A DNA stretch of 7,147 nucleotides from Bacteroidales bacterium (GTDB lineage: Bacteria; Bacteroidota; Bacteroidia; Bacteroidales; DTU049). Below, one piece after another: positions 1 to 5,037 of this stretch. Within the stretch, counting starts at the first letter, position 1, and each line of letters begins with the position of its first letter. A program made the translations under genes and the position numbers. The notes under the pieces were generated by a model. That model searched no databases, was not told the origin of the DNA, and saw only the letters and a list, made by a program, of their open reading frames with translations. Location: NCBI GenBank assembly GCA_030017935.1, contig JASEGF010000054.1, forward strand, positions 1 through 7,147, written 5' to 3'.

Positions 1-454
1 CTAGTTTATTTATGTTAGACCATTCAGTGATGACACTCTGATCTTTCATATCTGAAGAAAAAATAACTCTACCACTAGGATCTACTACTTTTATATTATC
101 AACATATTGATATTTAATAAGTTCTTGGCTATATAATTTCACTTGTTCTAGATTCTCTCTAAGCATTTCACTACGTACTGTCCATGTGAATACTTTTGTT
201 AACCAAGTAAAATTATCTTTTTTTAAACTGTCTACTAGTGCAGCATTCTTTGCATTTATATCAGCAATCTCTTCTTTATGTTGTTTTTGCTTTACCATTA
301 GATTTATACCTAAAAAGATAATAGCTATTAGCATAATTATCATCACTATAGTAGCACCTACATTTCGTTTAAACCAAGATTTTTTCTTTGGTTTTTCTTC
401 TGTATTTTTATTATCCTGATTTTCAGGATTTACTTGTTGATTAATTTCCTCCAT
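1..454 (-). CDS. Single-pass membrane protein, possible extracytoplasmic sensor; C-terminus outside the window
   Basis: The reading frame starts at the ATG at 454-452 and stays open to base 1, giving 151 visible residues without a stop, so the gene continues off the left edge. The N-terminus (about residues 1-31) is hydrophilic and charged, rich in Asn, Gln, Glu and Lys, and ends in a basic KPKKKSWFKR stretch. A single hydrophobic membrane segment follows (about 33-53), then a charged, probably coiled-coil stretch (about 54-75). The far end contains VDNIKVVDPSGRVIFSSD, which resembles the 'vvdpdGrvl.Ssd' turn of PAS or Cache-type sensor domains. I do not recognise the family. An extracytoplasmic ligand-sensing role is inference from that one motif and the topology. 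A -7 element TAACTTTG lies 10 bases upstream of the start, which supports this ATG. The gene lies 135 bases downstream of the DUF4783-type gene on the same strand but seems to have its own promoter. Confidence 0.75.
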   Translation of the reverse strand, partial: MEEINQQVNPENQDNKNTEEKPKKKSWFKRNVGATIVMIIMLIAIIFLGINLMVKQKQHKEEIADINAKNAALVDSLKKDNFTWLTKVFTWTVRSEMLRENLEQVKLYSQELIKYQYVDNIKVVDPSGRVIFSSDMKDQSVITEWSNINKL

Positions 455-464
455 AATTTTTTTA

Positions 465-472
465 CAAAGTTA
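465..472 (-). promoter_or_regulatory. Candidate Bacteroidota -7 promoter element for the left-edge membrane protein
   Basis: On the minus strand this reads TAACTTTG, an exact match to the Bacteroidota -7 consensus TAnnTTTG. It is followed by TAAAAAAATT and then the ATG, so the leader would be only a few bases long. At the expected -33 distance the sequence is TTTA rather than TTTG, so the upstream half is weak. Confidence 0.4.
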
Positions 473-589
473 CAAATAAATTTAATTATTATAAAATCAG
501 ACCTTTAAGTAATAACTGTATTACATTAGAGCGAATAATTAATTTTAAAGTTAAACTTTTTATTAATTAATAAGCTAATTTCAAAAATT

Positions 590-1018
590 TTATTTAGTAA
601 TATTAAAAATTAAAATCTGAGGCAAAGAATCATTTTGTTCTTTGTAAAGAATAAAATAAATTGTAAAGATATTAGAACCAGATTCATATTTACACATTAC
701 ATATGTTTTATTTGAAGATAATTTACCAGTATTAATATCAGAAATAGATTTAATAGGAAATTTTATAAAAAATTCATCCAAAAGAGCCATAGCTTGACTA
801 CGAGAGTAATTACCCTTATTATTTAATAAAGTCATTTCAATATTATTAGCAAAATATTGACCTACACAACGAATATTTTGAGCATTTAGACAAGAAATTA
901 TTTTATTTACTATAGGGTCATCTATACTCAAAATCTGACTATCATTGTCATTAGCAAATGTGAAATTTACATTAAAAAAAAATAAAATAATAAAAGTAAA
1001 ACGTAAAATCTTTTGCAT
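590..1018 (-). CDS. Secreted DUF4783-type protein (NTF2-like fold expected)
   Basis: This is a 142-residue protein. Residues 1-22 form a Sec signal peptide: basic MQKILR, a hydrophobic core rich in Phe and Ile, and cleavage probably after the TFA at 20-22. There is no lipobox, so it should be periplasmic. The mature part has the layout of the DUF4783 family known from Bacteroidota: a helix with a 'C...YF' segment, then IEMTLLNNKGNYSRSQA (family pattern 'veLtil..e..YsksqA'), then LLDEFFIKFP, and a final set of strands. The family function is unknown and the NTF2-like fold is family knowledge recalled, not tested here. Two cysteines at 43 and 51 lie close enough to form a disulfide if oxidised. 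It is transcribed divergently from gltX, with the repeat block between them. I am sure it is a gene and moderately sure of the family. Confidence 0.8.
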   Translation of the reverse strand: MQKILRFTFIILFFFNVNFTFANDNDSQILSIDDPIVNKIISCLNAQNIRCVGQYFANNIEMTLLNNKGNYSRSQAMALLDEFFIKFPIKSISDINTGKLSSNKTYVMCKYESGSNIFTIYFILYKEQNDSLPQILIFNITK

Positions 1019-1041
1019 CTAGTAATTTTTTTAGTTTACTG

Positions 1042-1072
1042 CAAATATTGAACCAAAGTTTTATGTAAACAA
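1042..1072 (-). promoter_or_regulatory. Candidate promoter for the DUF4783-type gene
   Basis: On the minus strand TTG (1072-1070) is separated by 20 bases from AATATTTG (1049-1042), which matches the Bacteroidota -7 consensus TAnnTTTG except at the first base. The ATG lies 23 bases further on, after a leader containing AAAAAAATTA. No Shine-Dalgarno sequence is visible, as is usual in this phylum. Confidence 0.45.
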
Positions 1073-1102
1073 CATATAATTAATAAATTTTAGAAAGTCA
1101 TA

Positions 1103-1292
1103 ATTTCTGCTCATTTGTGTACATTTGTGGATTAATAAATAAAAAACCACAATGTCTATAATTTCATCCACAGATTTACACAAATTAACACTGATGATTT
1201 AGTTTTATAAATGCATTTGTAAATTAAATTACAACTAATATCTTACTATACTCCTTATCCCATCACTAATCACTAATCAACCTTGATTTTTT
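1103..1292. repeat. Composite tandem repeat, unit 1 (A-B-a-C)
   Basis: Unit 1 is 190 bases. Word A (1103-1140) carries ATTTGTG heptamers every 10 bases and ends in GTGGATTAATAAAT. Word B (1147-1204) contains ATCCACAGATTTACACAAAT. A shrunken second A word remains as CATTTGT near 1214-1220. Word C (1229-1279) carries ACTCCTTATCCCATCACTAA. The same words recur in the same order in unit 2. Word B is 58 bases in both units with 4 differences; the 51-base core of word C is identical. The stretch has no plausible reading frame and lies between two divergent genes. Confidence 0.9.
1113..1185. repeat. Inverted repeat: word A (unit 1) against word B
   Basis: ATTTGTGTACATTTGTGGAT (1113-1132) is complementary to ATCCACAGATTTACACAAAT (1166-1185) at 18 of 20 positions, with a 33-base loop. 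In RNA one of the two mismatches would be a G-U pair. Unit 2 has the equivalent pair at 1303-1321 and 1357-1375 (16 of 19). Confidence 0.7.
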
Positions 1293-1357
1293 ATTTGTGC
1301 TTATTTGTGTTCATTTGTGGACAATAAATATCTGACCCGCAATGACTATAATTTAAT

Positions 1358-1424
1358 CCACAGATTTACACAAATTAACACTAATGATTTAGTTATATTT
1401 GTGCTTATTTGTGTTCATTTGTGG
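1358..1424. repeat. Inverted repeat: word B against the downstream word A (unit 2)
   Basis: Bases 1358-1381 (CCACAGATTTACAC onward) are complementary to 1401-1424 (ending TTCATTTGTGG) at 19 of 24 positions, leaving a 19-base loop. Because word B can also pair with the word A upstream of it, the two hairpins exclude each other. In unit 1 the downstream partner has been lost by the 12-base difference. Confidence 0.7.
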
Positions 1425-1465
1425 ACTAATTTACAACTAATATCTTACTATACTCCTTATCCCAT

Positions 1466-1500
1466 CACTAATCACTAATCACTAATCATTAATCATTAAT
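1466..1500. repeat. 7-bp tandem repeat (CACTAAT/CATTAAT, five copies)
   Basis: There are three CACTAAT steps followed by two CATTAAT steps, 35 bases in all. The corresponding tract in unit 1 (1264-1279) has only two CACTAAT steps plus CA. The 21-base difference is exactly three steps, the mark of replication slippage. Confidence 0.85.
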
Positions 1501-1515
1501 TAACCTTAATTTATA

Positions 1516-1553
1516 ATTTGTGCTTATTTGTGTTCATTTGTGGACTAATAAAT
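1516..1553. repeat. Terminal word A of the composite repeat
   Basis: This is a fourth copy of word A: ATTTGTGC, then ATTTGTGT, then ATTTGTGG, ending in ACTAATAAAT. It closes the array on the gltX side, so the array reads A-B-a-C, A-B-A-C, A. The next 107 bases up to the gltX start are AT-rich and contain no further repeat words. Confidence 0.85.
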
Positions 1554-1660
1554 AACAATTGTACATTAAATATTAACTTAAATAATTGACCAAAAATAAA
1601 TGTTATAAAACTAAAAATGGCATCATCATTTGTAAAAATTAAATTAACTTCGCAGAAAAA

Positions 1661-3166
1661 ATGGTTAGAGTACGTTTCGCACCTAGTCCTACAGGGCCCT
1701 TACATATCGGAGGAGTGAGGACTGCCTTATATAATTATTTATTTGCTAAAAAAAATAATGGAATTTTCATATTAAGAATAGAAGATACTGATCAGAATAG
1801 ATTTGTTGCTGGAGCAGAAGAATACATCTTAGAATCTCTAGAATGGTGTGGTATTAAGTTTGACGAGGGAGTGCATGTAGGAGGCAAATATGGACCATAC
1901 AAACAAAGCCTAAGAGCTAATATTTATGCTGAATACATTAATATTTTAATAAAAAATGATAAAGCATATTATGCATTTGAAACTTCAGAAGAATTAAATG
2001 ATTTACGTAAAGAACACGAAAGTAGAGGTGAAACCTTTCAGTATGGTATTAATAATAGAAAAAAATTAAAAAATTCATTAACACTCTCAAGCAGTGAAGT
2101 TAGTAATTTATTAAATTCTGGTCATCCATACGTAATAAGATTTAAAGTACCAGAAAATAAAGAAATCATAATAAATGATATAATAAGAGGAGAAATTAGA
2201 GTAAAATCTGAAATAATTGATGATAAAATACTTTTCAAAAGTGATGGACTTCCCACATATCATCTAGCCAACATAGTTGATGACCATTTAATGGACATCA
2301 CTCATGTAATACGTGGCGAAGAATGGTTACCAAGCTTACCTTTGCACGTTTTACTCTATGAAGCATTTGAATGGGAAATGCCAGAATTTGCACATTTACC
2401 ATTAATCTTGAGACCAGATGGCAATGGTAAACTAAGTAAAAGAGATGGTGATAGATTAGGCTTCAGTGTATATCCTATAACATGGAAAGATCCTAAATCA
2501 GGAGAAATATATCGAGGCTTTAGAGAAGATGGCTATTACCCAGAGGCTTTTGTAAATATGCTTGCACTATTAGGATGGAATCCTGGTGATGATAAAGAAA
2601 TAATGTCTATGCATGAAATGATAGAAGCTTTTGATCTAAAACATGTGCATAAAGCTGGAGCTAGATTTGATCCAGTAAAAGCACAATGGTTTAATCATGT
2701 TTATTTACAATCGAGAGATATTAAGCTAGTAGCAGAAGAATTTAAGAATGAATTAACTAAACATGGCATAGACATTACTATAGAAAAAGCAGAATATATA
2801 TCTGAAATGATGAGAGAAAGAGTAAATTTTGTAAAAGAAATGGTTACTGAAGCAATGTTTTTCTTTAAAGCACCAGAAGAATTAGATATGAAAGCTATTA
2901 AGAAGTGGGGTACAGAAAAAAGTCTAGAATGGATAAATGACATAATAGAAAAATTCAAAGAAATGACTACTTTCGAATCTACCATAATTGACGAAGTGAT
3001 GAATAAATACGTAAAAGAAAAAGAATTAAAAGCAGGTAATTTTTATAATACAATACGAATATGCTTAGTAGGTACTAGTAAGGGACCACACCTGTCGAAG
3101 ATAATGGAATATATAGGGAGAGAAGAGACAATATCAAGGTTGGAAATGGGGAAGAGGTATTTTTAG
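1661..3166 (+). CDS. gltX: Glutamyl-tRNA synthetase
   Basis: The 501-residue class I aminoacyl-tRNA synthetase charges tRNA-Glu with glutamate using ATP in the cytoplasm. The Rossmann-fold N-terminus FAPSPTGPLHIGG (residues 6-18) contains the HIGH-type signature at 15-18, and KLSKR (257-261) is the KMSKS loop. FILRIEDTD, PTYHLANIVDDH and THVIRGEEWLPS are strongly conserved GluRS segments. The insertion containing YPITWKDPKSGEIYRGFREDGYYPEA is typical of Bacteroidota enzymes. The C-terminal third (about 330-501) is the helical anticodon-binding region, ending with the expected 'GREET' segment. Length is normal for the phylum. The start is chosen because MVRVRFAPSPTG begins the conserved fold directly. 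No Shine-Dalgarno is present; an A-rich GCAGAAAAA precedes the ATG. I found no convincing -33/-7 pair, although TTTGTAAAAATTA (1629-1641) resembles other leaders here. The last 20 or so codons become unusually G-rich. Confidence 0.97.
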   Translation: MVRVRFAPSPTGPLHIGGVRTALYNYLFAKKNNGIFILRIEDTDQNRFVAGAEEYILESLEWCGIKFDEGVHVGGKYGPYKQSLRANIYAEYINILIKNDKAYYAFETSEELNDLRKEHESRGETFQYGINNRKKLKNSLTLSSSEVSNLLNSGHPYVIRFKVPENKEIIINDIIRGEIRVKSEIIDDKILFKSDGLPTYHLANIVDDHLMDITHVIRGEEWLPSLPLHVLLYEAFEWEMPEFAHLPLILRPDGNGKLSKRDGDRLGFSVYPITWKDPKSGEIYRGFREDGYYPEAFVNMLALLGWNPGDDKEIMSMHEMIEAFDLKHVHKAGARFDPVKAQWFNHVYLQSRDIKLVAEEFKNELTKHGIDITIEKAEYISEMMRERVNFVKEMVTEAMFFFKAPEELDMKAIKKWGTEKSLEWINDIIEKFKEMTTFESTIIDEVMNKYVKEKELKAGNFYNTIRICLVGTSKGPHLSKIMEYIGREETISRLEMGKRYF

Positions 3167-3285
3167 GGGGTGAATGAATGGGGGATAGGGAGCAAGTAAA
3201 AATTGTATAGATTATCTAAAAATGCAAGATTTTCTTGCTTGCCCATAGAGATATACTCGTCTACGTCTTCGATTATCTGTTTCAT
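3163..3285 (-). pseudogene. Small reading frame, probable 5' remnant of a lost gene
   Basis: A 40-codon frame starts at the ATG at 3285-3283 and ends at the TAA at 3165-3163, overlapping the final codons of gltX by 4 bases on the opposite strand. The first 23 residues, MKQIIEDVDEYISMGKQENL then AFL, look protein-like: charged and amphipathic, with a less AT-rich codon choice. The rest (NLYNFYLLPIPHSFTP) looks like read-through of non-coding DNA. The segment VDEYISMGKQENLAF loosely resembles the start of Schlafen/AlbA_2-type domains ('elI..GE.e.lEFK'), but this is too short to assign. A TATATTTG -7 element lies 19 bases upstream, so it may still be transcribed. It could instead be a genuine small protein. 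A deletion joining a gene's 5' end to the gltX 3' side is my preferred reading. Confidence 0.4.
3218..3238 (-). terminator. Weak intrinsic-terminator-like hairpin inside the small remnant
   Basis: On the minus strand a perfect 6-bp stem, GCAAGA/TCTTGC (3238-3224) with a 3-base loop, is followed by ATTTTT (3223-3218). The stem is short and half AT, so termination would be weak. The plus strand has no T run after the stem, so it is not a gltX terminator. Confidence 0.25.
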
Positions 3286-3304
3286 AATTTCAATAATTTT
3301 TTTA

Positions 3305-3337
3305 CAAATATATAAAAATTTTTAATTATTCATCCAA
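3305..3337 (-). promoter_or_regulatory. Candidate promoter for the small minus-strand frame
   Basis: TATATTTG (3312-3305, minus strand) matches TAnnTTTG exactly. TTG lies 22 bases upstream (3337-3335), slightly more than the usual 19-21. The leader TAAAAAAATTATTGAAATT leads straight into the ATG. The area is very AT-rich, so chance matches are possible. Confidence 0.4.
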
Positions 3338-3401
3338 TATTATTTTAAAAATAATTATAATTTTTAAAATATATTCCAACCCCTTTCTATGAAACTCATT
3401 G

Positions 3402-3911
3402 TCAATCCATATTCATTCTCTCCACAATCTCTTGATCTGTCATGTCTAATGATTCTATCGAAAAAATGGCTTGTTTGCCTAGTGGATGTTCTTTATATTT
3501 CGATATAATAATTCTGTATTGTTTTTCAGCATTCTCTTTATCATTTAGGAAATTTTCATAAATAAACCCTTTGAAAAATATTGCATATGGTACTAATTTG
3601 TGATTTGGATATTTATTTATTAATAAATCTAGGTTATTTATAGCTTCTTCGTATTGTTGAGTGTTTACAGCTGTTTCTGCTGCTTTATATATGAAATGTG
3701 GTGATAGTGTATCTTTCTCATATTTATTTACGTAATCTATATATAAATTATGTAATTCCTTTATTTTTAATGGATTAGGATTAGGGAAGCTTGCATTTAC
3801 TTCTGATTCTAATTCATTAATTTTTTCTATCATTTTATTTTTGTTTGTTGTACATTGACTTGTTAATATTGCTATAGCTATGATTAAAATAATGGAAACT
3901 TGTTTACTCAT
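3402..3911 (-). CDS. TPR-like tetratricopeptide protein, probable lipoprotein of the cell envelope
   Basis: This 169-residue protein is the last gene of the ruvX-def operon, starting 3 bases after the def stop. Residues 1-19 are a hydrophobic export signal (SIILIIAIAIL core) followed by Cys20 in LTSQC, which suggests a lipoprotein. Gln at the -1 position is unusual for a lipobox, so it could be a plain membrane anchor instead. Residues 71-101 (AAETAVNTQQYEEAINNLDL with KYPNH) and 107-141 (FFKGFIYENFLNDKENAEKQ with the SKYKEHP turn) are two TPR-like helix pairs of the BamD/YbgF kind. These usually hold proteins together in envelope complexes; the partner here is unknown. In many Bacteroidota a TPR protein follows def, so the position is conserved. 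It ends convergently to gltX, 235 bases away. Confidence 0.8.
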   Translation of the reverse strand: MSKQVSIILIIAIAILTSQCTTNKNKMIEKINELESEVNASFPNPNPLKIKELHNLYIDYVNKYEKDTLSPHFIYKAAETAVNTQQYEEAINNLDLLINKYPNHKLVPYAIFFKGFIYENFLNDKENAEKQYRIIISKYKEHPLGKQAIFSIESLDMTDQEIVERMNMD

Positions 3912-3914
3912 ATT

Positions 3915-4487
3915 CTATTTTTGTTTTATTTTTTTCTTTGAAAAAATCATGGGATAATCAATGCTAATATCACCACTGTAAATATTTTCTAATTTCTTTT
4001 TTAAAAATACTTTTCTAATCATTGGTACTTTATCAGTAAATAAAATACCTTCTAGATGATCATACTCATGTTGTATTATTCTGGCTATTATAGTAGAATA
4101 TGTCTCAGTATGTTCTTGCCAGTTTTCATCGTAATATTGTATTGTTATTGTTTCTGGACGTGAGATATCTTCATATATACCTGGAATGCTTAAACATCCT
4201 TCTGGCATGTAGACAGTGTTTTCAGACATTTCTATTATTTGTGGATTAATAAATGTTTTAGTGAATTCTTTAGTTTCAGGGTATTTACTGGCATAATATG
4301 TAGCATCGACTATAAAAAGTCTAATAGATTTATTCACTTGGGGTGCTGCTAATCCTACCCCTTCACTTTTTTTTAAAGTTTCTTTCATATCTAGAATCAA
4401 TTGCTGTAAATCTGGATAATCTTTTTCTACTATGTCAGCTTTTTTCCTTAATGTCGGATGATTATATGCTAATATTGGTAAAATCAT
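3915..4487 (-). CDS. def: Peptide deformylase
   Basis: This 190-residue cytoplasmic metalloenzyme removes the formyl group from the N-terminal methionine of new proteins. All three family motifs are intact: GVGLAAPQ (43-50), EGCLS (96-100, with metal ligand Cys98) and HEYDH (140-144, with metal ligands His140 and His144 and catalytic Glu141). The FINP strand at 79-82 and the MILPILAYNHPTLRKKA N-terminus are typical of Bacteroidota deformylases. Length is normal. The start is fixed by context: its ATG overlaps the ruvX stop as ATGA (4487-4484), which implies translational coupling with ruvX. The next gene starts 3 bases after its stop. The lysine-rich tail (SKKKIKQK) has no motif. Confidence 0.97.
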   Translation of the reverse strand: MILPILAYNHPTLRKKADIVEKDYPDLQQLILDMKETLKKSEGVGLAAPQVNKSIRLFIVDATYYASKYPETKEFTKTFINPQIIEMSENTVYMPEGCLSIPGIYEDISRPETITIQYYDENWQEHTETYSTIIARIIQHEYDHLEGILFTDKVPMIRKVFLKKKLENIYSGDISIDYPMIFSKKKIKQK

Positions 4488-4900
4488 AATTCTGAAAATT
4501 TTAAATAATCTTGTAATATGATAGCTGCACTTACCTTATCTATATTGCTTTTTTGCTGTCTTTGTTTTTTTTTAGCTCCTGCCTCTATCATCACTTTTAC
4601 TGCTTTTTTTGATGAAAAACTTTCATCTATACGAACTATTTTAATATTGTTTAAATTTTTTTCTAATTTTTTTATAAATCCTTTTATTTCATTTTCTATT
4701 GGTGCTACATCACCATTATCACGCATAGGTTCACCTACTAATATGGTTTCTACTTCATTTTTTTTACAATAATCAATAATAAAATCTAATAATTCTTGTT
4801 TATGAACCGTAGTTAATGGATATGCTATTATCTGCATTGGATCAGTAACGGCGATTCCACATCTTTTAGCTCCATAATCTATTGAAATTATTCTACTCAT
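4484..4900 (-). CDS. ruvX: RuvX/YqgF family nuclease (putative Holliday junction resolvase, pre-16S rRNA processing)
   Basis: This 138-residue protein has the RNase H-like fold. The family is linked to 5' processing of 16S rRNA and is also annotated as a Holliday junction resolvase. Conserved segments are IISIDYGAKRCGIAVTD (4-20, with acidic Asp8), LVGEPMRDNGD (54-64), RIDESFSSKKA (90-100, with Glu93) and NIDKVSAAIILQDYL (119-133, with Asp121). The three acidic residues fit the expected metal-binding site. I chose ATG 4900, giving MSRIISIDYG as in homologues; an in-frame ATG 18 bases further upstream (4918) would add MHNNCK and would fall inside the TAAATTTG promoter-like element. It is the first gene of the operon with def (4-bp overlap) and the TPR protein, and is divergent from the M23 peptidase gene across 137 bases. 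Confidence 0.95.
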   Translation of the reverse strand: MSRIISIDYGAKRCGIAVTDPMQIIAYPLTTVHKQELLDFIIDYCKKNEVETILVGEPMRDNGDVAPIENEIKGFIKKLEKNLNNIKIVRIDESFSSKKAVKVMIEAGAKKKQRQQKSNIDKVSAAIILQDYLKFSEL

Positions 4901-4915
4901 TTTGCAATTATTATG

Positions 4916-4923
4916 CAAATTTA
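4916..4923 (-). promoter_or_regulatory. Candidate -7 element for the ruvX-def-TPR operon
   Basis: TAAATTTG on the minus strand matches TAnnTTTG exactly and ends 15 bases before the chosen ruvX ATG. No TTG is found at 19-21 bases upstream; the nearest similar word is TTTA (4950-4947), 23 bases away. The -33 half is therefore poor. Confidence 0.35.
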
Positions 4924-5000
4924 ATAATTTTTTTGTAATTTTTAGTTAAAGTAATATGTATCAGTTAGGTAGTTTTTATTATTACTAAATATAATCATGT

Positions 5001-5031
5001 TTTGTAATATTTAATATTTTATTTAATTTTG
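5001..5031 (+). promoter_or_regulatory. Bacteroidota-type promoter of the M23 peptidase gene
   Basis: TTTG (5001-5004), a 19-base spacer and TAATTTTG (5024-5031) match both the -33 and the -7 consensus with the usual spacing. The ATG at 5038 follows after only six bases (CGAGTT), so transcription would start almost at the start codon. This also rules out an in-frame TTG at 5029 as start, because it lies inside the -7 element. Confidence 0.65.
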
Positions 5032-5037
5032 CGAGTT

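Larger units (their letters stand above)
1293..1515. repeat. Composite tandem repeat, unit 2 (A-B-A-C)
   Basis: Unit 2 is 223 bases. Word A is at 1293-1329, word B at 1337-1394, a complete second word A at 1397-1431, and word C from 1431. It is 33 bases longer than unit 1, fully explained by two changes: 12 more bases in the second A word and 21 more bases, exactly three 7-base steps, in the CACTAAT tract of word C. A-to-B spacing is 44 bases in both units. This is direct evidence of a tandem duplication followed by slippage or deletion. Confidence 0.9.

Noticed and set aside
560..573. 14-base palindrome TTATTAATTAATAA downstream of the DUF4783-type gene
   Set aside because: It consists only of A and T in a very AT-rich gap with no GC stem, so it is neither a convincing terminator nor an operator.
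1394..1401. TATATTTG, a perfect -7 match at the start of repeat word A in unit 2
   Set aside because: No TTG lies at the proper distance upstream, no gene starts nearby, and TTTG words are inherent to the repeat.
1103..1553. Possible CRISPR array
   Set aside because: The repeated words have different lengths and no regular unique spacers, units are near-identical over their whole length, and there are no cas genes.
1586..1609. TTGACC followed by TATAAA upstream of gltX, resembling an E. coli-type promoter
   Set aside because: The spacing is only 12 bases, far too short, and Bacteroidota use a different consensus.
2701..2985. Minus-strand open frame inside gltX
   Set aside because: It is antisense to the anticodon-binding region of a clear gltX and has no promoter or recognisable product.
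4237..4254. ATTTGTGGATTAATAAAT inside def is identical to the end of repeat word A at 1123-1140
   Set aside because: On the coding strand it encodes the conserved FINP segment of deformylase, so it is explained by protein conservation. In such AT-rich DNA an 18-base match between two places in 7 kb is not very surprising, and no other part of the repeat is present.
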